Shown piece after piece: positions 22,543 through 29,149 of a DNA stretch of 33,927 bases (position 1 is its first letter; each line of letters opens with the position of its first letter). Source of the DNA: a virus; IMG/VR virus record IMGVR_UViG_3300037493_005408, positions 1-33,927 of that record. One strand, given 5' to 3'. The position numbers were made by a program, and so were the translations under genes. A model generated the notes under the pieces. It was not told where the DNA came from, did not search any database, and saw only the letters and a program-made list of their open reading frames with translations.

Positions 22543-22941
22543 TTAGATTTTTATTATTTGAATATTTGTTAATTTAGTTTGCTTATCGTTTGGGTTTATT
22601 AAAATATCAATACGGCTTTTGTATCTTTTATTCATTACGTCATGTATGTAATAAATACCATTATAAATACCGGCGTTTAATATTTTAACTTTGGTACCAA
22701 ATTTATACTTCTTTTTAATATCGCGACTAACTGCAATAATTCTATGCTTTGCTGGGTTAATACTATCCAGGACAAACCCACTAGCGGTAATGTTTGGGGT
22801 TGAATCAGTTTCCTTGGCGCTTGCAGTATATGTAGTTAATGTTACAAATTCATATAAATTAGTAACATTAATTTTATTTAATATATATCCTTTGCTTAAA
22901 GAACTAGGAATTAGTAAGATAAATAATATTATTAGTTTCAT
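22543..22941 (-). CDS. Secreted 3D-domain protein
   Basis: A 132-residue protein with a signal peptide (MKLIILFILLIPSSLSKG). The remainder matches a 3D domain (double-psi beta barrel related to MltA and resuscitation-promoting factors): LTTYTASAKETDSTP, ITASGFVLDS, RIIAVSRDI and HDVMNKRYKSRIDILIN, including the conserved Asp residues. Such domains bind or cleave peptidoglycan. It heads the leftward unit, just after the divergent promoter, and is separate from the endolysin near 29142. Early wall modification or superinfection control are possible roles. Confidence 0.75.
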   Translation of the reverse strand: MKLIILFILLIPSSLSKGYILNKINVTNLYEFVTLTTYTASAKETDSTPNITASGFVLDSINPAKHRIIAVSRDIKKKYKFGTKVKILNAGIYNGIYYIHDVMNKRYKSRIDILINPNDKQTKLTNIQIIKI

Positions 22942-22957
22942 AGTTTAGTTTTAAAAA

Positions 22958-23019
22958 TGCCCTCATAACCCATTTGGATAACCCACTACAATTATTTAAT
23001 GTTGTTTTTTATGAGGGCA
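22958..23019 (-). promoter_or_regulatory. Leader RNA with a long-range 11-bp inverted repeat
   Basis: Arms TGCCCTCATAA (22958-22968) and TTATGAGGGCA (23009-23019) are perfect complements separated by 40 bases. They lie between the leftward TATATTTG box and the 3D gene ATG, so they would form in the 5' leader. The right-hand arm on the RNA is followed by ATTTTT, as in an attenuator. A TTATCCAAA, close to a DnaA box, lies in the loop. Confidence 0.65.
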
Positions 23020-23022
23020 ATG

Positions 23023-23030
23023 CAAATATA
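23023..23030 (-). promoter_or_regulatory. Leftward early promoter box TATATTTG
   Basis: On the minus strand TATATTTG fits the -7 TAnnTTTG consensus of Bacteroidota, and the upstream bases are T-rich. It points towards the 3D/nuclease/methyltransferase/primase unit. Transcription would begin near 23016, at the first arm of the leader hairpin. Confidence 0.65.
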
Positions 23031-23077
23031 AATAAAAAAACTTTAAAAAAAATATTTTTTTATTAAAAAGAAAATAC

Positions 23078-23085
23078 TATATTTG
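23078..23085 (+). promoter_or_regulatory. Rightward early promoter box TATATTTG
   Basis: TATATTTG (TAnnTTTG consensus) lies 35 bases upstream of the SSB ATG at 23120, with an A/T-only stretch before it. It is in mirror arrangement with the leftward box 48 bases away. A clear -33 TTTG is missing. Confidence 0.7.
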
Positions 23086-23119
23086 CTCTCGTAGTATAAA
23101 ACAAACTACATTTTAAATC

Positions 23120-23707
23120 ATGGCATTATCACAATTAGGAGGTACAAACACAATCTACCTCAGTGTTGCGGACGGCAACTTAGTACGCCAACACAAACAA
23201 GCAACCGAGCGCACAACCGAGCGCATTACAAAAACCGGTAAGCTAGTTTATGAAGAAAGGTTTAAGGATCTTACTGCAAAACTAGTAAAGATTGACACCA
23301 AAGAAAATGACTACGGCAAGCAATGGCAACTTAATTTTACCGATGGCGAAGTTACTTATATAGTTTCGCTTCCGTTTAGTAGCCGTTACGCTAGTAGTTT
23401 TTTAAAAGCGTTACCAAATGTAAACTTGTATAAAGAAGTACGCTTTATGCCATGGGCCATGAAGGACAAGTTAGACGCCACTAAAACCATTACGGGTATT
23501 ACTTTGTACCAAGACGGCAATAAGATAGCGCCGGCCTATACCAAAGAAGAACCTAACGGCTTACCACAAATGACCAAAATAAAAGTAAAAGGTAAAGAGC
23601 AATGGGACGATAGCGATATGATGCTATTCCTGGAGAATATGGCAAACAATATCTTTAGCGTCTTAACTGCAACCGAACTAGAAGATAACGACGAAACACC
23701 TTTTTAG
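23120..23707 (+). CDS. ssb: Single-stranded DNA-binding protein
   Basis: A 195-residue protein, first gene of the rightward unit. The core is beta-rich (GKLVYEERFKDLTAKLVKID, then WQLNFTDGEVTYIVSLPF and VRFMPWAMKD), as expected for an OB-like fold. The last eight residues EDNDETPF form the acidic tip ending in P-F that SSBs use to recruit partner proteins. The length and the absence of classic SSB motifs suggest a divergent phage type. It is followed by a hairpin that could raise its level relative to the genes downstream. Confidence 0.75.
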   Translation: MALSQLGGTNTIYLSVADGNLVRQHKQATERTTERITKTGKLVYEERFKDLTAKLVKIDTKENDYGKQWQLNFTDGEVTYIVSLPFSSRYASSFLKALPNVNLYKEVRFMPWAMKDKLDATKTITGITLYQDGNKIAPAYTKEEPNGLPQMTKIKVKGKEQWDDSDMMLFLENMANNIFSVLTATELEDNDETPF

Positions 23708-23735
23708 TAGTGTTGGTTTTTTAAATAGCGGTTTC

Positions 23736-23766
23736 GGTAGCTTCCGTTTAAAAAGCTACCTTATTT
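23736..23766 (+). terminator. Hairpin after the SSB gene, possibly a partial terminator
   Basis: An 8-bp perfect stem GGTAGCTT/AAGCTACC (23736-23743, 23753-23760) with a 9-nt loop is followed by TTATTT. The tail is weak, so partial termination or stabilisation of the SSB mRNA 3' end is more likely than a full stop, since no new promoter is visible before 23789. Confidence 0.6.
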
Positions 23767-23788
23767 AAAAATCATAAAAAAAAATTAT

Positions 23789-23980
23789 ATGCCAGTATTA
23801 AAAATTACAAAACAAACCGATTTAATCTTTAACGAAGATAGATACTTTGTTTACATAGATAATAAGTTTATAAAAGGATTCGGCACTTTAGAACTAGCCG
23901 ACGAATTTGCAGCCAAATTAATTTCAAACGGCGGTAAGGAAAAAAATGACGAAGTAACCATTAAAGAAATTATATGCTAG
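23789..23980 (+). CDS. Small hypothetical early protein
   Basis: A 63-residue protein beginning MPVLKITKQTDLIFNEDRYF and including KGFGTLELADEFAAKLISNG. A beta-beta-alpha-like pattern is visible. The final codons overlap the start of the next gene (ATGCTAG), so translation is coupled to the PD-(D/E)XK nuclease. No function is recognised. Confidence 0.65.
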   Translation: MPVLKITKQTDLIFNEDRYFVYIDNKFIKGFGTLELADEFAAKLISNGGKEKNDEVTIKEIIC

Positions 23981-24720
23981 TAAAAACAAAACCAAACCAA
24001 TTAACGTTCGTGGACGGGCGTTTTTATACTGACACCGACGGGCAGTATTACCCAAGTGCTACCACCTTGCTTGAGGCATATCCAAAGCCTTACCAATTAA
24101 TACAATGGATGAAGGACATGGGTGCCAAGGCCGACGAAATTAGGGACAATGCTGGTAAGCGTGGAAGCGCAGTGCATCAACTTACTGAAAACTACGACGA
24201 AGGCATTGAGTGTAACTTGTTAGATGAAAACGGCAAGCCAAAACATAGCCTAGAGGAATGGGCCATGTTTGAGCGTTACGTTGATTTTAGTAAAATTCAT
24301 GCACCCGAGCATATCTTAATAGAGCAAACTTTTGTTAATGGTAAGCTAGGCTTTGCCGGTACCTTGGATCGTATTTGCCGTATTGATGGCAAAGTATATG
24401 TATTGGACATCAAAACCTCAAACGGCATTTATAATAGTTACTGGTTACAATTAGCTGCTTATAAGGAACTTTACATGGATGGCGTTCTTCATGGATCCGA
24501 CTTGCCTAATATTGACGGCGTGGCTATTTTATGGCTCAATGCCAAGACCAGGACTTACGGAAAGAATGGTGCCATACAAGGCCCAGGATGGCAAATGGTA
24601 ACCAAAGACGACACCGCCAAAGACTGGGATTTATTTAAGTCGGTGCAAAAACTTTGGCTTGCAGAACACGAGGACGATAAGCCAAAAGAATTTAGTTACC
24701 AACTATCTCATAAAAAATAG
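23974..24720 (+). CDS. PD-(D/E)XK nuclease (RecB/Cas4-like)
   Basis: A 248-residue exonuclease-like protein. The N-terminal part has YPSATTLLEAYPKPYQLIQW, and GKRGSAVHQLTENY supplies the conserved His helix. The catalytic core is GKLGFAGTLDRICRIDGKVY followed by VLDIKTSNG (Asp in TLDR, Asp and Lys in DIKTS). YWLQLAAYKEL is the QxxxY motif typical of RecB-like and lambda-exonuclease-like families. No Cas4 cysteine cluster is seen. It probably processes DNA ends for replication or recombination alongside the SSB. Confidence 0.8.
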   Translation: MLVKTKPNQLTFVDGRFYTDTDGQYYPSATTLLEAYPKPYQLIQWMKDMGAKADEIRDNAGKRGSAVHQLTENYDEGIECNLLDENGKPKHSLEEWAMFERYVDFSKIHAPEHILIEQTFVNGKLGFAGTLDRICRIDGKVYVLDIKTSNGIYNSYWLQLAAYKELYMDGVLHGSDLPNIDGVAILWLNAKTRTYGKNGAIQGPGWQMVTKDDTAKDWDLFKSVQKLWLAEHEDDKPKEFSYQLSHKK

Positions 24721-24732
24721 TAATTTTACCCC

Positions 24733-25464
24733 ATGACTACCAAAAGAAAACGATTGTATTTCGATATTGAAACAGCGCCAAACATCGGATTCTTTTGGCA
24801 GTCTGGGTTTAAATTAAACATCGGCCCGCAAAACATTATAAAAGAGCGTGCCATTATTTGCATTTGCTACAAGTGGGAAGAACAAAAAGAAACCCATGCG
24901 CTTAGTTGGGATAGTAAGCAATGCGATAAAAAAATGCTACAAGACTTTATAAAAGTCTTAAACACCGCCGACGAAATTGTAGGACACAACGGCGATAAGT
25001 TTGATCTGGCATGGGTGCGCACGCGTTGTTTGTTTCATAAGGTGGAATTATTCCCAAGTTACATAAGCATTGATACTTTAAAAGTAGCACGCGCGAAGTT
25101 TAAATTTAATAGTAATAAACTTAATTACATTGCTCAGTTTTTAGGCATTGGACAAAAGATTAAAACCGACTACGATTTATGGAAGGATATTGTTTTAAAG
25201 AAGGATAAAAAAGCAATGGACAAAATGATTAAGTATTGCAAGATGGACGTAATACTTTTAGAGAAAGTCCATAAGGCATTAAGCAATCATATTTTACCTA
25301 AGACGCATTACGGCGTAATATTTGGCGCAGATCGTGGTTCATGTCCCGAGTGTGGAAGCGACGAACTTGTAAGACACATGTCGCGCGTTATGGCCAGTGG
25401 CCTTAAAAAGATTATGTACAAATGTAAAACTTGTAATAAATTCCATAGCAAAACCGATAAGTAA
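24733..25464 (+). CDS. DnaQ/PolB-type 3'-5' exonuclease with a zinc ribbon
   Basis: A 243-residue protein. The exonuclease motifs are YFDIETAP (Exo I, residues 9-16), EIVGHNGDKFDLAWV (Exo II) and a late YCKMDVILLEKV (Exo III region), as in the exonuclease domain of family B polymerases without the polymerase. The C-terminus has a four-cysteine zinc ribbon (CPECGSDEL, then CKTCNK). The gene follows the PD-(D/E)XK nuclease after 12 bases. Proofreading or end trimming during phage replication is likely, since no phage DNA polymerase beyond the primase-polymerase is evident. Confidence 0.82.
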   Translation: MTTKRKRLYFDIETAPNIGFFWQSGFKLNIGPQNIIKERAIICICYKWEEQKETHALSWDSKQCDKKMLQDFIKVLNTADEIVGHNGDKFDLAWVRTRCLFHKVELFPSYISIDTLKVARAKFKFNSNKLNYIAQFLGIGQKIKTDYDLWKDIVLKKDKKAMDKMIKYCKMDVILLEKVHKALSNHILPKTHYGVIFGADRGSCPECGSDELVRHMSRVMASGLKKIMYKCKTCNKFHSKTDK

Positions 25465-25465
25465 C

Positions 25466-25705
25466 ATGAGCGCAAACCAAGAACAAGTAGGCGGTAATCA
25501 TTACAAACTATACAAGATTCAGCCTATTGAATTTATACAAAGCAATAGCATTCCTTTTATAGAGGGCAACGTAATTAAATATGTAATGCGCCATAAGTAT
25601 AAAAACGGCATTGAAGATTTAAAAAAAGCAAAACACTACATTGATTTATTAATACATTATGAATATGAAACTTCCCAAAAATTGGAACAAAATGAAATTA
25701 AGTGA
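25466..25705 (+). CDS. DUF3310-family protein
   Basis: A 79-residue protein from the ATG at 25466, one base after the exonuclease stop. VGGNHYKLYKIQPIEFIQSN, IEGNVIKYVMRHKYKNGIED and LKKAKHYIDLLI reproduce the 'GGxHY...iqPiefi...gniiKYv.R...KnG.eDLkKa..Yid.l' pattern of DUF3310, a phage family of uncertain function sometimes linked to nucleotide turnover. Confidence 0.88.
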   Translation: MSANQEQVGGNHYKLYKIQPIEFIQSNSIPFIEGNVIKYVMRHKYKNGIEDLKKAKHYIDLLIHYEYETSQKLEQNEIK

Positions 25706-25853
25706 GCAAGAAGTTTTTTTAGTTAAAAAACTTACCGAATTATATGACCTCGAAAATTATATAAGAAAAACATTGGCGTCAATACGCGGAGGCCAGCGCA
25801 TACATGTAGCCGACGATATAAGACCAGATGAAGACCTTTTAAAAAATGCTTAA
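25692..25853 (+). CDS. Small hypothetical early protein
   Basis: A 53-residue protein beginning MKLSEQEVFLVKKLTELYDL and ending IRPDEDLLKNA. I take the ATG at 25692, overlapping the DUF3310 stop by 14 bases; an earlier ATG at 25659 would give 64 residues. Mostly helical, no recognised domain. Its stop overlaps the ATG of the HExxH gene. Confidence 0.55.
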   Translation: MKLSEQEVFLVKKLTELYDLENYIRKTLASIRGGQRIHVADDIRPDEDLLKNA

Positions 25854-26118
25854 AATTAAGATTATATATCGCAAACTAGGTAGAGAGCAAGCCCATGGCA
25901 TGGCTAGTAGTGATGGTATTATTGAAATAGACGAACGCCTTAAAGGTAAAAAGCACCTAGAAATTTTAATACACGAGGTATTGCATTTGCTCTATCCTAG
26001 GAACTCGGAAGATACCATAATTAAAAACTCGGTAACGCTTACCCGTATTTTATGGAAGGAAGGTTATAGGCGTGTGGACCAAAAAGAAGACGAACCTTTA
26101 CAAGACGGCTTAATATAA
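25846..26118 (+). CDS. Small HExxH metalloprotease-like protein
   Basis: A 90-residue protein with HEVLH (residues 43-47) in the helix EILIHEVLHLLYP, the signature of zincin peptidases. The front half (KIKIIYRKLGREQAHGMASS) gives strands similar to minimal IrrE/SprT-like folds. A third zinc ligand is not obvious within so short a protein. Short HExxH proteins of this size recur in Bacteroidota-phage early regions. Cleavage of a host regulator is possible but not shown. Confidence 0.65.
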   Translation: MLKIKIIYRKLGREQAHGMASSDGIIEIDERLKGKKHLEILIHEVLHLLYPRNSEDTIIKNSVTLTRILWKEGYRRVDQKEDEPLQDGLI

Positions 26119-26123
26119 AAGCA

Positions 26124-26852
26124 ATGATTAGAGTAATTAATTTTAGTGGCGGTAAGACAAGCGCATTAATGACAATAATGAATTATAGAGAAGGCGACTT
26201 AGTAATATTTGCCGATACTGGTAGAGAACATGCAAAAACATATAAATTTATTAATGACTTTGAGGCCCACGAAAATATTCCAATTATTAGAGTAATGTTT
26301 GAAGGGGGTTTTAGAGGAATGCTTGAAAAAAAGAAATGGAAATTAATACCAAATAGAGTAAAGAGAGAATGCACTATTGAACTAAAAATTAAAACTGCTA
26401 AACGATGGTTAAGGGCTAATTATGGGAAACAAGATTATGAGTGGCTTGTAGGTTTTAGATCCGATGAAGAACGTAGAGTAAAAGGATATGAACAAAGACA
26501 AAAATATATAATACCAAAATTTCCTTTATATGAACAAGGTATTGACAAAGCGATGGTTAATGATTATTGGAGCAAGAAGCCATATACTTTAGAAATACCG
26601 GCAATACTTGGTAATTGTACTTTATGTTTTTTAAAAGGTAAAAATGCAATAATTAACATTTTAAGAAGCTATCCAGAACTTGCTACCGAATGGATTGAAG
26701 ATGAAGAATTTAGCAAATTGAAGGGGGCGGGGCATACATACTTTCAAGATACAACATATAAGAATTTATTAAACATAGCACAAAACGATTTATTTAAAGG
26801 GCAAGACCTTTCCGATTTAACTCCAGCTTTTAATTGTTCTTGCACATCATAA
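26124..26852 (+). CDS. PAPS-reductase-like PP-loop protein
   Basis: A 242-residue protein of the adenine nucleotide alpha-hydrolase type. The PP-loop is FSGGKTSA (7-14), followed by LVIFADTGREHAKTYKFIND, the second strand typical of PAPS reductases and DndC-like proteins. Cysteines occur in RECTIE, GNCTLCFLKGK and FNCSCTS, which could bind a cluster or carry sulfur. Its codon use (AGA for most Arg, very AT-rich) differs from genes on both sides and resembles the methyltransferase recognition segment. Likely AMP-forming activation chemistry for sulfur transfer or base modification; substrate unknown. Confidence 0.75.
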   Translation: MIRVINFSGGKTSALMTIMNYREGDLVIFADTGREHAKTYKFINDFEAHENIPIIRVMFEGGFRGMLEKKKWKLIPNRVKRECTIELKIKTAKRWLRANYGKQDYEWLVGFRSDEERRVKGYEQRQKYIIPKFPLYEQGIDKAMVNDYWSKKPYTLEIPAILGNCTLCFLKGKNAIINILRSYPELATEWIEDEEFSKLKGAGHTYFQDTTYKNLLNIAQNDLFKGQDLSDLTPAFNCSCTS

Positions 26853-26860
26853 AACTACCA

Positions 26861-28090
26861 ATGCAATTACGCGACTACCAAGTTGACATATCCGAACAAG
26901 CCATACAAATAATAAAAGACTTTGGCTTAGTCTATTTAGCTATGCAAGTGCGCACTGGTAAGACCATTACAAGTTTGCATATTGCTAGTTTATATGGTGC
27001 CAAGAAGGTTTTATTTGTAACCAAGAAAAAGGCCATTAGTAGCATCCAGGAAGATTACGATAATAGTAACTGCCTTTACGACCTAGATATTATCAATTAT
27101 GAAAGCGTGCATAAGGCCCAACAAAATTATGATCTTATTATAATTGACGAAGCCCATGCGTTAGGGCAATATCCTACGCCTAGCAATAGGACGATGGAAC
27201 TAAAAAAGATATGCACTGGTAAGCCCATTATTTATTTAAGTGGCACGCCCACGCCCGAAAGTTATGCGCAGTTATACTACCAATTTTGGGTAAGTACATT
27301 TAACCCATATAAGCTATTTAAAACCTTTTACGCATGGCATAAGGAATTTGGCATACCGGCTAAAAAATACGTATTCAATAGGGAAATTGCGGACTATTCC
27401 AAGGTAAAACAAGAACGCATCCAAATTGATACGGCGCATTTATTTTTAACCTATACCCAAGAAGAAGCTGGGTTCGAGGGCTTAGTTGAAGAAAAGATTT
27501 TATACGTCGCCATGTCGGATAAAATTAAGTGGGCCATTGGTAAAATAACCAAAGACAAACTTTTTAAAACCAAGGATGGCGAAGTAGTCCTGGCGGATAC
27601 TGCGGTTAAGGAAATGCAAAAGGTACATCAAATTTGTAGCGGATCCGTCAAGACCGAGGATGGCAATGCTTTAATGTTTGACGACACAAAGGCCAAGTTT
27701 ATAAAAGAGCGGTTTAAAGGGCAAAAGATAGCCATTTTTTACAAGTATATTGCCGAGGGCTTACAATTACGCTATACCTACGAAGCCCTCGTTTATGACG
27801 ATCCTATGGCCTTTAACGAGGCATCCGGCCCAGCGGTGTTTATAAGCCAAATACAAAGCGGGCGGGAAGGCATTAATTTAAGCACCGCCGATGCCTTGGT
27901 TATGTACAACATAGACTTTGCTGCCGTAAGTTATTGGCAATCAAGGGCAAGGATGCAGACCAAAGACCGCACCGAGGCTAGTAAGGTGTACTGGGTATTT
28001 ACCCAAGGCGGCATAGAAGATAAGATTTACAAGCTAGTGCAAAGCAAAAAAGACTTCACTTTAAGCCATTTTAAAAAAAGTTTTTTTTAA
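26861..28090 (+). CDS. SF2 (SNF2-like) DNA helicase
   Basis: A 409-residue helicase. Motif I is MQVRTGKTITS (28-38), motif II IIIDEAHA (92-99), motif III YLSGTPTPES and motif VI QSRARMQTKD. The Q-motif-like opening is MQLRDYQVDISEQA. I take the ATG at 26861; an in-frame TTG lies earlier, inside the PP-loop gene. A single compact SF2 core is usual in Bacteroidota phages, where it sits with early replication genes. A role in origin opening or recombination is inferred. Confidence 0.87.
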   Translation: MQLRDYQVDISEQAIQIIKDFGLVYLAMQVRTGKTITSLHIASLYGAKKVLFVTKKKAISSIQEDYDNSNCLYDLDIINYESVHKAQQNYDLIIIDEAHALGQYPTPSNRTMELKKICTGKPIIYLSGTPTPESYAQLYYQFWVSTFNPYKLFKTFYAWHKEFGIPAKKYVFNREIADYSKVKQERIQIDTAHLFLTYTQEEAGFEGLVEEKILYVAMSDKIKWAIGKITKDKLFKTKDGEVVLADTAVKEMQKVHQICSGSVKTEDGNALMFDDTKAKFIKERFKGQKIAIFYKYIAEGLQLRYTYEALVYDDPMAFNEASGPAVFISQIQSGREGINLSTADALVMYNIDFAAVSYWQSRARMQTKDRTEASKVYWVFTQGGIEDKIYKLVQSKKDFTLSHFKKSFF

Positions 28091-28105
28091 TTAAATAAAA
28101 ATACA

Positions 28106-28113
28106 TAGCTTTG
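28106..28113 (+). promoter_or_regulatory. TAGCTTTG promoter box before the small-gene cluster
   Basis: TAGCTTTG fits TAnnTTTG and lies 22 bases ahead of the ATG at 28136, in an A/T-rich gap after the helicase stop. It could drive the small genes and the DnaA-like gene separately from the main rightward unit. Confidence 0.55.
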
Positions 28114-28135
28114 ATTTATTAAAAACAAACAAACT

Positions 28136-28354
28136 ATGAGAAAAATTTACACCTACAAAGTAAGCGGTTATTTAATGAAAAAAAACGCTGAAACTTTTGA
28201 AATGGAAAGAAATTCTTTTGTATCTAAAGTTATTGCACTTACAAGATTAAAAGATATTGTTACTAATGAAGATAGAGAATTTTTTGAATGTGAAATTGCT
28301 TTACAATTCAAATGCGATTATTTTGAATTAGATGGATTTGAAATAAATAATTAA
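28136..28354 (+). CDS. Small hypothetical early protein
   Basis: A 72-residue protein beginning MRKIYTYKVSGYLMKKNAET and ending KCDYFELDGFEINN. Strand-rich pattern, AT-rich codons. It is first after a candidate promoter. No function is recognised. Confidence 0.65.
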   Translation: MRKIYTYKVSGYLMKKNAETFEMERNSFVSKVIALTRLKDIVTNEDREFFECEIALQFKCDYFELDGFEINN

Positions 28355-28360
28355 TCCCCC

Positions 28361-28426
28361 ATGCGTTTAGGTCGGTATCGCCTATGGAACAACCGATATA
28401 TTTTTTATTTAAAAACTTTAACATGA
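28361..28426 (+). CDS. Possible 21-residue Arg-rich leader peptide
   Basis: The frame reads MRLGRYRLWNNRYIFYLKTL plus one residue and ends in an ATGA overlap with the next small gene. A short hairpin (TCGGT/ACCGA, 28372-28396) lies inside. It may be a translated leader, a structured RNA, or chance. Confidence 0.3.
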   Translation: MRLGRYRLWNNRYIFYLKTLT

Positions 28427-28509
28427 ACAAGCAACAAAACCACAACTTTCAAGCGGTGGTAATTTTAATTGTAGTATTTTTAGTAACCGCATATCTTGAA
28501 AATATATGA
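28423..28509 (+). CDS. 28-residue single-span membrane peptide
   Basis: The product begins MNKQQNHNFQAVVILIVVFL and ends VTAYLENI, a polar start and one hydrophobic helix. It overlaps its neighbours by ATGA at both ends. Too short for most gene callers; the coupling and strong hydrophobic helix support it. Confidence 0.5.
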   Translation: MNKQQNHNFQAVVILIVVFLVTAYLENI

Positions 28510-28622
28510 TAAAAATACTACTAGAATTTTTAAAATTCTTTTTAATATCGCTACCATTAGCGCTATTACTTTACGTAACAATATCTTTAATTTATAAACT
28601 AAAGGAATATGGCAAACCATAA
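28506..28622 (+). CDS. 38-residue single-span membrane peptide
   Basis: The product begins MIKILLEFLKFFLISLPLAL, continues through a hydrophobic stretch and ends YKLKEYGKP. Its ATG overlaps the previous stop and its end overlaps the next gene by 14 bases. One membrane helix with a positive C-terminus. Function unknown. Confidence 0.55.
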   Translation: MIKILLEFLKFFLISLPLALLLYVTISLIYKLKEYGKP

Positions 28623-28791
28623 CGAATGGATTGAATTATCAATCATAGAAAAGATTGACCTTGTAGGCAAGCTAACGCACCTACTACAAAATGATATAAC
28701 CAGTTATAAAGCATTTAAAACATATATTGAATTAAGTGAACTTGCTGGATTATTTAACGAGGTAAAAATTAACAATGAAGGAAATTCTTAA
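28609..28791 (+). CDS. Small helical hypothetical protein
   Basis: A 60-residue protein beginning MANHNEWIELSIIEKIDLVG and rich in helix-forming residues (KLTHLLQNDITSYKAFKTYI). It overlaps the membrane peptide before it and the DnaA-like gene after it. No function is recognised. Confidence 0.6.
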   Translation: MANHNEWIELSIIEKIDLVGKLTHLLQNDITSYKAFKTYIELSELAGLFNEVKINNEGNS

Positions 28792-29149
28792 ATACATAAA
28801 ACTTTACACCGGATGCAATGACCACGCCTTAAAGCGTATAAGTCTTATTTTAGAAGATAAAATAACGCCCAAGGTTATTGAAAAAGTAGTAATAGTAGAA
28901 AAGTACATTAATAAAAATATAAAGCCTAAATTGACTATTGAACAATGGGCGCCAATATATTTAAAAGAAAATAACTTAACCTACGAGGAAGTTAACCAAA
29001 AATCTAGAAAGGTAGAAGTTTGCAGAATTAGAACTAAATTTTGTCGCGAAGCGTTTAAAGCTGGTTACGGATGCGCCGAACAAGCAAGATATTTGAAGCG
29101 TAACCATACCACAATACTGCATAACATACACCAAATTAAAACTAAATAA
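28775..29149 (+). CDS. DnaA domain IV-like DNA-binding protein
   Basis: A 124-residue protein. The C-terminal 60 residues match the DNA-binding domain of DnaA: KSRKVEVCRIRTKFCREAF, then the YGCAEQARYLKRNHTTILHN signature, where HTT and the following hydrophobic helix contact DnaA boxes. The AAA+ ATPase part is absent. The N-terminal half is helical with a central TPKVIEKVVIVEKYINKNI. It could bind a phage origin, compete with host DnaA, or act as a repressor. It is the last rightward gene. Confidence 0.75.
   Translation: MKEILKYIKLYTGCNDHALKRISLILEDKITPKVIEKVVIVEKYINKNIKPKLTIEQWAPIYLKENNLTYEEVNQKSRKVEVCRIRTKFCREAFKAGYGCAEQARYLKRNHTTILHNIHQIKTK

Noticed and set aside
23974-24720. CRISPR-associated Cas4
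   Set aside because: The RecB-like motifs fit but the four-cysteine iron-sulfur cluster of Cas4 is absent, and no CRISPR array or other cas gene is present.
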